Positions 25,573-34,874 of a DNA stretch of 64,000 nt are shown in pieces. The position numbers were made by a program, and so were the translations under genes. Source of the stretch: Sphingobacteriaceae bacterium (lineage in GTDB: Bacteria; Bacteroidota; Bacteroidia; Sphingobacteriales; Sphingobacteriaceae); assembly GCA_017745075.1 (NCBI GenBank), contig JAGIAD010000028.1, forward strand, positions 62,001-126,000, given 5' to 3'. The notes beneath the pieces are model-generated. The model was not told where the DNA came from and ran no database searches. It saw only the letters and a list, made by a program, of their open reading frames with translations. How positions within the stretch are numbered: position 1 is the first letter of the stretch; each line of letters starts with the position of its first letter.

Positions 25573-27741
25573 ATGATTAAAAACTTATTGTTAAGATTAT
25601 CAATTGCTTGCATTGCAATATGTGCATTAATTGATGCAAAAGCCCAAAGTATCAACTGGGCAAAAGATGGGAACTCCTATTACCAGATTGCAGGTGGGGA
25701 AATTATTTCCATCAGCCTCCCTAAAAACGACAGAAAAACAATTATCTCGAGGGCACTGTTAACACCTGCCGGAAGAAATAATGCCATTGCAGTAAGAAGT
25801 TTTCAATTGTCTGATGATGGTACAAAAGCACTCATCTACACCAACAGTAAAAAAGTTTGGCGTTACGATACTCGTGGCGATTATTGGCTGGCTGATTTAA
25901 CTGCTAATAAGATTACCCAGATTGGGAAAGATAAACCTGCATCATCGTTAATGTTTGCAAAATTATCACCTGACGGAAGCAAAGTAGCCTACGTAAGCAA
26001 ACACAATTTATATGTAGAAAATATTGATGGAACTGAAGCTAAAGCATTAACTACTGATGGTACTGACCGGATGATCAACGGTACTTTTGATTGGGTTTAC
26101 GAAGAGGAATTTAATTGCCGTGATGGTTTTAGATGGAGTCCTGACGGGAAATCAATAGCTTATTGGCAGATCGATGCTACGAAGATCAAAAACTTTCTGA
26201 TGATCAATAACACCGATTCTATTTATCCTTACACCATTCCGGTAGAATACCCAAAGGTGGGCGAAAATCCGTCTGCCTGTAAAGTTGGGGTTGTTGATAT
26301 TGCTTCTGCAAAAACAATTTGGTTAAATGTTCCGGGTGATAATATCCAGCATTACATTCCGCGGATGCAGTGGGTTCCGAACAGCTATAATATCATTTTG
26401 CAGCAGCTTAACCGCGAGCAGAACGAAAGTAAAGTATTTATCTGCAATGCCGGCACGGGTGATGCAAAAGTTGTTTATACCGAAAAGGCAAAAGCATGGA
26501 TCGATGCGCAGGATGACTGGAAATGGCTTAATGACAATAAAGAATTTACCATCGTATCAGACAAAGATGGTTGGGACCACCTGTATAGGATCAGTATAGA
26601 TGGAAAAAAAGAAACTTTGGTTACGAAGGGCAACTATGATGTGATCGATGTAAAATTGATCGATGTAAAAAACAATATGGTTTATTTCCTTGCATCACCA
26701 ACAAATGCTACCCAGAAGTATCTTTTTAAAACCAGGTTGGATGGAAAAGGTAAATTAGAGCAGGTTACGCCTTCGGTTTTACCAGGAACACACAATTACG
26801 ATATTTCACCTAATGCTGCTTTTGCACGTCATTCATACAATAGTTCACTTGTCAGGCCAATTACAGAGTGGATGAACTTTACCACAGGGAATCCATTTAC
26901 AATGGATGGAAGCATTACTACACAATTAGCCAAGCAGCAGGCAACCAAAAACAAAGTCGAGTTTTTTAAAGTCACTACTGAGGATGGCATTGAAATGGAC
27001 GGTTGGATGAAAAAGCCTGATAACTTTAATCCAAGTAAGAAATATCCTGTTTTGTTTTATGTTTATGGCGAGCCTGCGGGTGCAACGGCGACAGATGTTG
27101 ATGGTGCAGGTACAAATCGTTTGTATGATGGCGATATGGCTAAAGATGGCTATATCTATATTTCGATGGATAATAGAGGCGCACCTGTTCCGAAAGGAAG
27201 CGTATGGCGCAAAAGCATTTATAAAAACATTGGTGTAATCAATATCCGGGATCAGGCTATGGCTGCTAAAAAATTATTGGCTACCCATGCCTATATGGAT
27301 AAAGACCGTGTGGCTGTTTGGGGTTGGAGCGGAGGTGGTTCTTCCACATTAAACCTGATGTTCCAATATCCTGAAATTTATAAAACAGGTATTGCCATTG
27401 CGGCGGTTGGTAATCAATTAACCTACGATAATGTTTACCAGGAACGTTATATGGGTACACCTTTCCCAAGTAAAGAGGCTTACATTAAAGGCTCTCCGGT
27501 TACCTATGCAAAAAACCTAAAAGGTAATTTATTGTATATACACGGTACCGGCGACGACAACGTACACTATCAAAATGCCGAAATGCTGATTAACGAGTTA
27601 ATTAAAAACGGAAAGGTTTTTCAGTTGATGAGTTATCCAAACCGTACCCACAGTATCTCTGAGGGCGAAGGAACCGGTAGACATTTATCTTTAACTTATA
27701 CTAAGTTTCTAAAAGAAAATTGCCCTCCGGGAGCAAGATAG
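25573..27741 (+). CDS. DPP-IV-like S9 family prolyl oligopeptidase
   Basis: Secreted dipeptidyl-peptidase-type serine protease. I start at the ATG at 25573, right before a signal peptide (MIKNLLLRLSIACIAICALI-DAKA), because the upstream extension lies in a terminator. The N-terminal part (about 30-480) is the beta-propeller with NGTFDWVYEEEF, which includes the Glu-Glu pair that holds the substrate N-terminus. The hydrolase domain carries Ser586 (GWSGGGSS), Asp661 (GTGDDNVH) and His693 (NRTHSI), spaced as in DPP-IV. The nucleophile motif is GWSGGG rather than the classic GWSYGG. It likely removes X-Pro dipeptides from peptides in the periplasm. It forms its own unit. Confidence 0.93.
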   Translation: MIKNLLLRLSIACIAICALIDAKAQSINWAKDGNSYYQIAGGEIISISLPKNDRKTIISRALLTPAGRNNAIAVRSFQLSDDGTKALIYTNSKKVWRYDTRGDYWLADLTANKITQIGKDKPASSLMFAKLSPDGSKVAYVSKHNLYVENIDGTEAKALTTDGTDRMINGTFDWVYEEEFNCRDGFRWSPDGKSIAYWQIDATKIKNFLMINNTDSIYPYTIPVEYPKVGENPSACKVGVVDIASAKTIWLNVPGDNIQHYIPRMQWVPNSYNIILQQLNREQNESKVFICNAGTGDAKVVYTEKAKAWIDAQDDWKWLNDNKEFTIVSDKDGWDHLYRISIDGKKETLVTKGNYDVIDVKLIDVKNNMVYFLASPTNATQKYLFKTRLDGKGKLEQVTPSVLPGTHNYDISPNAAFARHSYNSSLVRPITEWMNFTTGNPFTMDGSITTQLAKQQATKNKVEFFKVTTEDGIEMDGWMKKPDNFNPSKKYPVLFYVYGEPAGATATDVDGAGTNRLYDGDMAKDGYIYISMDNRGAPVPKGSVWRKSIYKNIGVINIRDQAMAAKKLLATHAYMDKDRVAVWGWSGGGSSTLNLMFQYPEIYKTGIAIAAVGNQLTYDNVYQERYMGTPFPSKEAYIKGSPVTYAKNLKGNLLYIHGTGDDNVHYQNAEMLINELIKNGKVFQLMSYPNRTHSISEGEGTGRHLSLTYTKFLKENCPPGAR

Positions 27742-27749
27742 AAAAAATT

Positions 27750-27776
27750 AAAAGCAGCTTCAGGGCTGCTTTTTTT
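27750..27776. terminator. bidirectional terminator between the S9 peptidase and DUF3307 genes
   Basis: AAAAGCAGC-TTCAGG-GCTGC and a T-run. The right edge overlaps the stop codon of the leftward DUF3307 gene. Confidence 0.8.
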
Positions 27777-28482
27777 ATGCGATAAGCTTTTGGGTAATCA
27801 TAGCGGTTACAATGGCTATACCAAAGCTTAACAAGGTTCCGATCAGTACATATTCAGTAAGTTTCAGATCATGTTTTTCTTTTAGGTCGCCAAATCTGAA
27901 TATTGATTTTGCCGCAAGTAAAAAACCAACGGCCTCAAAATGATTGGTAAGAATAAACAGAAAAATTAAGGTTCGTTCCAATATCCCGATGTATTTACCG
28001 GCATTCTCTAACGATTTAGGGCTATCTGGCTGGTCGGGAATCCATTTGGCAATAATCACCCTCATTATAATTGATGTGGGCAGGGTTAAAAACAAAGTAC
28101 TCGAAATTAATATCCAGGTATGCACATCATTTAAAAAAATAATATTCAAGCTTCCTTTGTAAAAAAGATGCCACAGGGCTACAATTGAGCTAAAGTGTAA
28201 TATCTGATCAACAAAAAATAATATACGGGCATTTTTATTGCTTTGAAAGATCGATTTCAATGCATCAATGATCAAATGGGCCACACCTATCGTTAAAGCT
28301 ATTTTCCAGACATTAAAGCTTAAAAAAACAAGAAATATCAAAGCCACATGCACCGCTACATGCAGGTACAGCTTTGTTGATCTTAGCTTTTTCTGCTCTT
28401 TATCTTTTACCCAGGCATTTGGCTGCAAAAAGAAATCTCCAATTAAATGGGCAATAATTAGCTTGATTAAATAGATATCCAT
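27775..28482 (-). CDS. DUF3307 membrane protein
   Basis: The 235-residue protein has about six hydrophobic segments. The N-terminal IAHLIGDFFLQPNAW, then YLHVAVHVALI and VAHLIIDALK, put several His and Asp residues near membrane segments, a hallmark of DUF3307. No function is established as far as I know. Its ATG overlaps the satD stop by one base (TAATG), so the two are translationally coupled, and the satD-DUF3307 pair is one I recall from other genomes. It may be the membrane output or sensor partner of SatD (inference). Confidence 0.88.
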   Translation of the reverse strand: MDIYLIKLIIAHLIGDFFLQPNAWVKDKEQKKLRSTKLYLHVAVHVALIFLVFLSFNVWKIALTIGVAHLIIDALKSIFQSNKNARILFFVDQILHFSSIVALWHLFYKGSLNIIFLNDVHTWILISSTLFLTLPTSIIMRVIIAKWIPDQPDSPKSLENAGKYIGILERTLIFLFILTNHFEAVGFLLAAKSIFRFGDLKEKHDLKLTEYVLIGTLLSFGIAIVTAMITQKLIA

Positions 28483-29093
28483 TATTTTAAAATCATTTGG
28501 TTCAGTTTTTTACGGTATAGCTTATCCATTTCCATTATTTCGCTGTAATGAGCGCGTTTTAGTGCCTCGCTTACTGAAGATTGTGTTCTTCCTGAAATTG
28601 CCCCTAGTTCGCTCTGCAGCCGGTTTTGGTTTTCCAGTGCGAGTTTTACCATTTCAGCTGCTACTTCTCCCCAATTATCCATTGCAATAAGTGAAAGTTT
28701 GATCAGAACATTCATCTCTTCATCAAAATCAGGGTTATCAGTTTTGATGGCCAGATTGGTTTTAGACTGTTTCAGCGCATCAAAGGCTGCACCCGAATGG
28801 ATAAATGCATCACCGCTTGATTCTGATAGTTTCCTTCTTTTACTTTTCATCGCACCAATACCGATACCCATCCTTACGTCGGCAGGTTTATTTATCCTGA
28901 TACAGGCTTTGATATAAGCTGCAAGTTTGATGGCTTCTTCTATCTCCACTCCCACCTGGAAACTGTCTCCACGGAAAATTTCCCACCTGTTAAATTCCCC
29001 TGCTGCTAATCTCAACGCGGATTTTAGGTTTGATAACCAACTATCTTTAATCCTTCTGGAGCCTATAATATCACCGGTTATAATACAAATCAT
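28482..29093 (-). CDS. SatD-family regulator (nucleotide-fold N-domain plus HTH)
   Basis: The 203-residue protein matches the SatD family. The N-terminal part (1-115) has CIITGDIIGSR, EIFRGDSFQVGVE and DVRMGIGIGAM. These resemble in order the metal-binding, GD-loop and RxGIxxG strands of the class III nucleotide cyclase palm fold. This is my reading, not an established fact. The C-terminal part (about 155-190) looks like a helix-turn-helix (LQSELGAISGRTQSSVSEALKRA). A TATTTTTG -7 box lies 31 bases upstream, next to three palindromes, so it probably controls its own gene and perhaps the divergent repair genes. Confidence 0.85.
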   Translation of the reverse strand: MICIITGDIIGSRRIKDSWLSNLKSALRLAAGEFNRWEIFRGDSFQVGVEIEEAIKLAAYIKACIRINKPADVRMGIGIGAMKSKRRKLSESSGDAFIHSGAAFDALKQSKTNLAIKTDNPDFDEEMNVLIKLSLIAMDNWGEVAAEMVKLALENQNRLQSELGAISGRTQSSVSEALKRAHYSEIMEMDKLYRKKLNQMILK

Positions 29094-29123
29094 ACTACAA
29101 TATCGGACTTATTATCCATATTA

Positions 29124-29131
29124 CAAAAATA
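29124..29131 (-). promoter_or_regulatory. satD -7 promoter element
   Basis: The minus strand reads TATTTTTG (TAnnTTTG). It lies two bases from the first palindrome, so a protein bound there would cover the -33 region. No good TTG box is seen. Confidence 0.5.
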
Positions 29132-29132
29132 A

Positions 29133-29208
29133 TATCGGGTAATTAGCCGATATTTCGATTTATCGGGTAATTAGCCGATATTTTAAATTATCGGGTATTT
29201 ACCCGATA
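29133..29208. promoter_or_regulatory. triple palindromic operator with 28-bp period
   Basis: Three copies: TATCGGGTAATTAGCCGATA at 29133-29152 and again, identical, at 29161-29180, then TATCGGGTATTTACCCGATA at 29189-29208. Start-to-start spacing is exactly 28 bases both times. They fill the space between satD (start 29093) and the exonuclease gene (start 29249). The likely binder is SatD, whose gene is adjacent. Confidence 0.85.
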
Positions 29209-29248
29209 TTGATTAAAAACTAATCTATAGATTTATTGTTTAGTAGCT

Positions 29249-30277
29249 ATGGCATTGATCGAATTTACCAAAAAAGGCATTTATTGCAAGCAGGGCGATT
29301 TTTACGTAGATCCCTGGTGGCCTGTAGATTATGCCGTAACCACACATGGGCACAGCGATCATGTTCGCTTCGGAAATAAATATTACCTGTGCCATACTTT
29401 AACTAAACCCATCATCAAACGCAGGATCAGTGAAGATTTAAATGTAGAAACGTTGGAATATGGAGAAAACATAAGTCGCAATGGCGTAAATATTTCTTTT
29501 TTCCCTGCCGGGCATATTATAGGATCGGCACAGGTACGCCTGGAATACAAAGGCGAAGTTTGTGTGATTTCTGGCGATTATAAAATTGAAGATGATGGTA
29601 TTACTACACCTTTCGAACCTGTAAAGTGCCATTCTTTTGTTTCAGAAAGCACCTTTGGCCTACCGGTTTACAAATGGCAAAAACAGCAAATTGTTTTTAA
29701 TGGCATCAGGAACTGGGTAAATGATAACATCAATCAACAGAAAACAAGCGTATTAATTGCTTATAGTTTGGGCAAAGCGCAACGCCTAATTAAAAACCTG
29801 GCCGGCGATACCCCGATTTATGTACATAACAGCATTGCCAATTTAAATGAAGTGATTATAGAAGCTGGAGTGAACCTTCCGGAAACCATCAGGATTACAC
29901 CCGAAACAACCAAAGATGAATTACGAAAAGGAATTGTAATTGTACCACCTGTGATGCGGGATAGCCGGTGGATCAAAAATCTATCCCATCCGGTTACCGG
30001 TATATGTTCTGGCTGGATGCAGGTAAGGGCACACCGCCGTTGGCAAAGTGCCGATGCCGGTTTTGCACTCAGTGATCATGCCGATTGGCCAGGATTAATG
30101 GAGGCCATTAGGGCGACAGGTGCTGAAAAAGTGTATGTTACCCATGGTTTTACCGCTGCTTTTAGTCGCTTTTTAAATGATGAAGGTATAGAAGCAGCGG
30201 AAGTTTTAACCAGGTTTGGCCAGGAAGATGATGAAGAAAATAAAGTTGATTTAGCCGGGCAAAACGAAAATAAATAG
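29249..30277 (+). CDS. ligase-associated MBL-fold DNA exonuclease
   Basis: The 342-residue metallo-beta-lactamase/beta-CASP enzyme has the metal-binding motif TTHGHSDHV (His33, His35, Asp37, His38). Further metal ligands lie in FFPAGHIIGSAQ, ISGDYK and ALSDHADW. It belongs to the exonuclease of the ligase-associated DNA-damage-response set, a relative of SNM1/Pso2 and CPSF73 nucleases. The ligase gene starts two bases after its stop, so the pair is an operon. Members of this set are thought to repair interstrand crosslinks or oxidative damage. The substrate of this one is not known. Confidence 0.93.
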   Translation: MALIEFTKKGIYCKQGDFYVDPWWPVDYAVTTHGHSDHVRFGNKYYLCHTLTKPIIKRRISEDLNVETLEYGENISRNGVNISFFPAGHIIGSAQVRLEYKGEVCVISGDYKIEDDGITTPFEPVKCHSFVSESTFGLPVYKWQKQQIVFNGIRNWVNDNINQQKTSVLIAYSLGKAQRLIKNLAGDTPIYVHNSIANLNEVIIEAGVNLPETIRITPETTKDELRKGIVIVPPVMRDSRWIKNLSHPVTGICSGWMQVRAHRRWQSADAGFALSDHADWPGLMEAIRATGAEKVYVTHGFTAAFSRFLNDEGIEAAEVLTRFGQEDDEENKVDLAGQNENK

Positions 30278-30279
30278 CG

Positions 30280-31869
30280 ATGAAACGTTTTGCTAAACTG
30301 ATCCAGCAGCTCGAACTGAGCAATAAAACCAACGATAAAATCGAGGCACTGGTTGATTATTTTAATTACGCCGACGATAAAGATAAAGTATGGGTAATTG
30401 CCTTGTTTACCGGAAAAAAACCTAAAAGGCCTATTAAATCGGCGCTGCTGAAATATTGGGCGATAGCTATTACCGAAACTCCCGAATGGCTATTTGCCGA
30501 AAGTTATGCCAATGTTGGCGATTTAAGTGAAACCATTGCTTTGTTGCTGCCCCCTGCCGAAAATACATCTGATTTTCAGTTGTATACCTGGATCGAAGAA
30601 TTGCACGATCTTGAGGGTAAAGACGATGAAACCAAAAAAGAGTTCATTTTAAGTGCCTGGAACAAATTAGAAACCCAGGAGCGGTTTATTTTTAACAAAC
30701 TGATTTCCGGAAATTTCAGGATAGGCGTTTCCAATAAAATGCTGGTAAATGCATTGGCCAAACAAAGCAGTTTGGATAGTGCCCAGATTATGCACAGCAT
30801 TATGGGTAAATGGGATCCTTATAAGATCACTTTTCATGAACTGATTAACGGTATCCATGTAAATACCGATAATTCCTGGCCTTACCCCTTTTGCCTGGCA
30901 TACGCTTTAGAACAGGAACCCGAAAAACTGGGGCTTATTTCAGAGTGGCAGGCCGAATGGAAATGGGATGGCATCCGCGGGCAGATTGTAAAAAGGAACG
31001 GCGAACTTTTTATCTGGAGTCGCGGCGAAGAGCTGGTTACAGAACAATTTCCCGAATTGCATTTTATGATGGGTGTTTTGCCCGATGGTGTGGTTTTAGA
31101 TGGCGAAATACTGGCGGTGCAAGATAAGCGGGTTTTATCATTCAGTACCCTGCAGCAACGTTTGAACCGTAAAACGATCAGTAAAAAACAGCTGGAAGAT
31201 GCTCCTATCGGCTTTTTTGTTTATGATGTTTTAGAATATGAATCAAAAGATTTTAGGGAAGAACCTTTAAGCGTAAGAAGAAAGATACTTGAGCAACTGA
31301 TGGGTGGTTTAGACGAAAGTCCGGTGATGATATCTCCCGTAATCAATTGCAGTTCGTGGGATGAACTGGCTGATTTAAGACAAACTTCAAGATCAATCAA
31401 CAGTGAGGGAATTATGCTGAAAAAACTGAGTTCTCACTATCACAGTGGCCGAAAAAGAGGCGATTGGTGGAAATGGAAAATTAATCCTTATACAGTTGAT
31501 GCAGTAATGATCTATGCGCAAAAAGGAAGTGGTAGAAGGGCCAATTTCTTTACCGATTATACTTTTGCTGTTCGTGATGGAGAAAACCTCGTTACGATTG
31601 CAAAAGCCTATTCTGGATTAACAGATAAGGAAATTAAAGAAGTAAATAGTTTTGTAACCCGCAATGCGATTGAGAAATTCGGCCCGGTGCGTACAGTAAA
31701 GCCTGAACTGGTTTTCGAAATTGCTTTTGAAGGAATTGCTGAGAGTAAACGGCACAAAGCAGGATTAGCTTTACGTTTTCCACGTATATTGCGGTGGCGA
31801 AAGGATAAAAATGCAGATGAAATTAATACTTTAGAAGATTTAAGGCAGTTATTACAATCTACCTTGTAA
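30280..31869 (+). CDS. ATP-dependent DNA ligase
   Basis: The 529-residue ligase has an N-terminal DNA-binding domain (about 1-190) and a nucleotidyltransferase domain with the AMP-accepting lysine Lys228 in KWDG. Further motifs are SRGEELVTEQFPEL, VLDGEI, GIMLKK and WWKWK, and an OB domain follows (about 420-529). It is of the LigB type found with the exonuclease, Lhr-type helicase and PdeM. Since Bacteroidota also carry NAD-dependent LigA, this enzyme is most likely a repair ligase. It follows the exonuclease after two bases; a 457-base structured spacer separates it from the helicase. Confidence 0.95.
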   Translation: MKRFAKLIQQLELSNKTNDKIEALVDYFNYADDKDKVWVIALFTGKKPKRPIKSALLKYWAIAITETPEWLFAESYANVGDLSETIALLLPPAENTSDFQLYTWIEELHDLEGKDDETKKEFILSAWNKLETQERFIFNKLISGNFRIGVSNKMLVNALAKQSSLDSAQIMHSIMGKWDPYKITFHELINGIHVNTDNSWPYPFCLAYALEQEPEKLGLISEWQAEWKWDGIRGQIVKRNGELFIWSRGEELVTEQFPELHFMMGVLPDGVVLDGEILAVQDKRVLSFSTLQQRLNRKTISKKQLEDAPIGFFVYDVLEYESKDFREEPLSVRRKILEQLMGGLDESPVMISPVINCSSWDELADLRQTSRSINSEGIMLKKLSSHYHSGRKRGDWWKWKINPYTVDAVMIYAQKGSGRRANFFTDYTFAVRDGENLVTIAKAYSGLTDKEIKEVNSFVTRNAIEKFGPVRTVKPELVFEIAFEGIAESKRHKAGLALRFPRILRWRKDKNADEINTLEDLRQLLQSTL

Positions 31870-32326
31870 GGAGATTCCATGATCCGTTAGGATAAAAGTC
31901 AGGGAAGTAATTTCAGTAATCTGCAAATTTGATAACTAAGTCTAACAAAGTAGTTTTTAGAAAAGCAGGTTCCTGTGCACATCGGAATCGAAAGCCCTGC
32001 CATTCGCTTTACTTCGCCCGATGAAAAATCGGGCTTGTGTTCGCTACTGTCAGGTTTAGCATACTTAGGTTTGCCTCTCGATTTTAAACCCGACAGCAGC
32101 GATACCCTTTTTTTGTTATTGATAAATTAACATTTAACCGTAATTACAAAAAAAGGTAAAGCGAATGGCGGGACTGCTGTAACCGAAGGATTACTGTTAT
32201 TGATTTTCAAGAAATAATATTAAGCCTTGGTCTGTGTCTGCACAGACAAATTATATAATTCCGGAATTTTCGGTCTGAGTGGACACAGGCCGAGGAACAT
32301 AATTATCAAAAGAAACAATATTGAGA
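31870..32326. repeat. structured intergenic element between ligase and helicase
   Basis: No gene is supported. It contains GCCATTCGCTTTAC (31999-32012) and its exact inverse (32156-32169); an inner hairpin GCCCGAT-GAAAA-ATCGGGC (32016-32034); a hairpin GTCTGTG-TCTG-CACAGAC (32229-32246); and a partner-like GGACACAGGCC (32281-32291 region). Bases 32171-32216 match 62623-62670 at most positions (GGACTGC, AACCGAA, TACTG, TTTTCAA in the same order). It looks like a dispersed structured repeat inserted in the repair operon. Confidence 0.65.
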
Positions 32327-34801
32327 ATGGACCAAACCAAAACCAAAGGTTATAAAAAGATAAAAGCCTGGCTAAAGACCAATAAACGCAAGCCTTTTCA
32401 GTTTCAGGAAGATGCATGGCAGTATTATTTGGATGGTTACAGTGGCTTGGTAAATGCACCTACGGGCTTCGGAAAAACTTTTTCTTTATTTCTAGCGGTA
32501 GTGATTGAAGCCTTAGATGCCTCAGAGGCTAATAACAAGAAAGCAAAAGATCGTTTGCAGTTAATCTGGATTACCCCGCTCCGCTCCCTGGCAAAAGATA
32601 TTGCAAGGGCAATGCGTGAAACTTTATTAGAACTGGAGCTGGATTGGCATGTAGGCGTACGCAATGGCGATACTTCGCAGGCAGAAAAGGTACAGCAGAA
32701 AAAATCGATGCCAGAGATTTTATTGATTACCCCGGAAAGCCTTCACTTGTTATTGGCACAAAAGGACTCTTCAACCCTGTTTCGGAACCTTAAATGTATT
32801 GTGGCTGATGAATGGCACGAACTTTTGGGCAGTAAACGGGGTGTGCTGGTTGAGTTAGCCATATCGCGCATTAAAGGCCTGCAAAAATTGGAAAAAGATC
32901 AGTTTTTAAGAATTTGGGGGATATCGGCCACCATAGGCAATATTGAGGAGGCTTTAGATGTCTTGGTACCTGATTTAGAAGCCAAAAGAACTATTGTTAA
33001 GGCCGATCTGGAAAAGAAGATCCTGATCAAATCAATCTTACCCGATGATATTGAAACACTGCCCTGGGCCGGGCATTTAGGTTTAAAACTGGCTTACAAG
33101 CTGTTACCAATTATCGAGAAAAGTAAAACTACCTTAATTTTCATCAATACCAGGGGGCAATCGGAAATATGGTACCAGCACTTGCTGAATATCGAACCCG
33201 AACTGGCCGGACGCATTGCCATACACCACGGATCGATAGATTTCGAGCTCCGCAACTGGATTGAAGATGCGTTACATACCGGACAGCTCAAAGCGGTGAT
33301 TGCTACTTCATCGTTAGATTTGGGCGTAGATTTTAAACCCGTAGATACCGTGGTTCAGGTGGGTTCGCCAAAAGGAGTAGCCCGTTTTTTGCAAAGGGCT
33401 GGCCGCTCCGGGCATTCCCCACACGAAACTTCTAAAATATATTTTTTACCCACTCATGCATTGGAATTGGTAGAGGCTGCCGCAATTAAGGAAGCTGCCA
33501 AAACCAACAATATTGAAAGTCGTGAGCCATTTATCATGGTGTTTGATACGCTCGTTCAATACCTGGTTACATTGGCCGTAGGCGATGGATTTGATGATAA
33601 AATTATTTACAATGAAATCAAAAATACACATGCTTTCAAACACATTCTTCCCGAAGAATGGAATTGGGTAATGCAGTTTATTACTTCGGGCGGTGACAGC
33701 TTAAGTGCTTATACCGAATTTAAAAAGGTAGAGAAAGAGGATGAGCTCTGGAAGGTTAAAGGCCGTCAGCTGGCTATGCGCCACCGTTTGCACATCGGAA
33801 CCATTGTTAGTGATGCGATGTTAAAAGTGAAATTCATTTCGGGTGGATACATCGGCATGGTGGAGGAATATTTTGTTACCCGTTTAAAAGCCGGCGATAA
33901 TTTCCGTTTGGCAGGAAGGGTTTTGGAGTTTATCCAGGTAAAAGACATGACGGTTGTGGTAAGGGTAAGCAAGCAAAAAAATGCCATTTCGCCAAGCTGG
34001 AACGGCGGGCGTTTGCCGCTATCTTCCAATTTGGGATCAGTTTTAAGAAAAAAATACAATGAGGCTTTAAATAAAACCCATCAGGATGAAGAACTGGACT
34101 CTGTTTATCCATTGTTTTTATTACAGGAGAAACGATCTCATGTACCTAGAAACGATGAATTGTTAATTGAGCTGATCAACAATAGAGAAGGTTTTCATTT
34201 ATTTGCTTACCCTTTTGAAGGGCGTTTGGTGCACGAGGTTTTAGCAGCTCTAGTAGCCTATCGCTTAAGTAAATTGCTACCGATCAGTTTCTCTATTGCT
34301 ATGAACGATTATGGTTTTGAACTTTTAAGCGAAACAGAAATTCCTATGGATGAATCGATTGCTTACGAAGTTTTCTCCCCTGAAAATTTAACCGAAGATA
34401 TTATGCTCAGCATTAACTCTACGGAAATGGCCAGACGGAAATTTAGGGATATTGCTTGTATTTCAGGATTGGTTTTTCAAGGTTATCCCGGAAAATACGT
34501 GGCAAATAAGCACCTTCAGTCATCAGCTGGTTTGTTTTTTAATGTTTTTAGTGATTACGATAAACATAATTTACTTTTGCGGCAGGCTTACGATGAGGTT
34601 TTTTATCAGCAGCTGGAGGAGCCCAGGTTAATAGCTGCTTTAGAAAGAATTCAGCATGGAGCAATTATCATTACCCATCCGAAAAGTTTTACCCCGCTCT
34701 CTTTTCCAATTAAAGTAGACAGTTTGAGGGAGAATATGAGTTCGGAGGAATTAGAACAGCGGATTGCCAGGATGAAGGCCGAATCAGAAAAAATTAAATA
34801 G
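32327..34801 (+). CDS. Lhr-core DEXH-box helicase of the ligase-associated set
   Basis: Start placed at the ATG at 32327 (a TTG two codons earlier is possible), giving 824 residues. Motifs in order: Q-like FQFQEDAWQYYLDG; Walker A PTGFGKT; Ia ITPLRSLAKDI; Ib TPESLHLL; II DEWH (VADEWHELLGSKRG); III SATIG; IV FINTRGQSE; V ATSSLDLGVDF; VI QRAGRSGH. The C-terminal half (about 400-824) has the winged-helix and Lhr-specific domain. It is an ATP-driven 3'-to-5' DNA or RNA-DNA helicase by family. Position and gene company match the ligase-associated repair helicase. The spacer in front of it suggests it may be partly uncoupled from the ligase. Confidence 0.94.
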   Translation: MDQTKTKGYKKIKAWLKTNKRKPFQFQEDAWQYYLDGYSGLVNAPTGFGKTFSLFLAVVIEALDASEANNKKAKDRLQLIWITPLRSLAKDIARAMRETLLELELDWHVGVRNGDTSQAEKVQQKKSMPEILLITPESLHLLLAQKDSSTLFRNLKCIVADEWHELLGSKRGVLVELAISRIKGLQKLEKDQFLRIWGISATIGNIEEALDVLVPDLEAKRTIVKADLEKKILIKSILPDDIETLPWAGHLGLKLAYKLLPIIEKSKTTLIFINTRGQSEIWYQHLLNIEPELAGRIAIHHGSIDFELRNWIEDALHTGQLKAVIATSSLDLGVDFKPVDTVVQVGSPKGVARFLQRAGRSGHSPHETSKIYFLPTHALELVEAAAIKEAAKTNNIESREPFIMVFDTLVQYLVTLAVGDGFDDKIIYNEIKNTHAFKHILPEEWNWVMQFITSGGDSLSAYTEFKKVEKEDELWKVKGRQLAMRHRLHIGTIVSDAMLKVKFISGGYIGMVEEYFVTRLKAGDNFRLAGRVLEFIQVKDMTVVVRVSKQKNAISPSWNGGRLPLSSNLGSVLRKKYNEALNKTHQDEELDSVYPLFLLQEKRSHVPRNDELLIELINNREGFHLFAYPFEGRLVHEVLAALVAYRLSKLLPISFSIAMNDYGFELLSETEIPMDESIAYEVFSPENLTEDIMLSINSTEMARRKFRDIACISGLVFQGYPGKYVANKHLQSSAGLFFNVFSDYDKHNLLLRQAYDEVFYQQLEEPRLIAALERIQHGAIIITHPKSFTPLSFPIKVDSLRENMSSEELEQRIARMKAESEKIK

Positions 34802-34874
34802 GTATACCTGCCTGCAGCCTGACGAATTTAAAAAAATATTCGACAAGCTACCATTGACAGATCCTATAGAAGAA

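Noticed and set aside
29101..29120. Fourth operator copy (TATCGGACTTATTATCCATA)
   Set aside because: Begins TATCGG but is not a clean palindrome and is 32 rather than 28 bases from the next copy.
29133..29208. Triple palindrome as a mini CRISPR
   Set aside because: Units are themselves palindromic, gaps are only 8 bases and no cas genes are present; an operator fits better.
32220..32459. 79-codon leftward frame
   Set aside because: Antisense to the helicase start and spans the structured spacer; composition is not coding-like.
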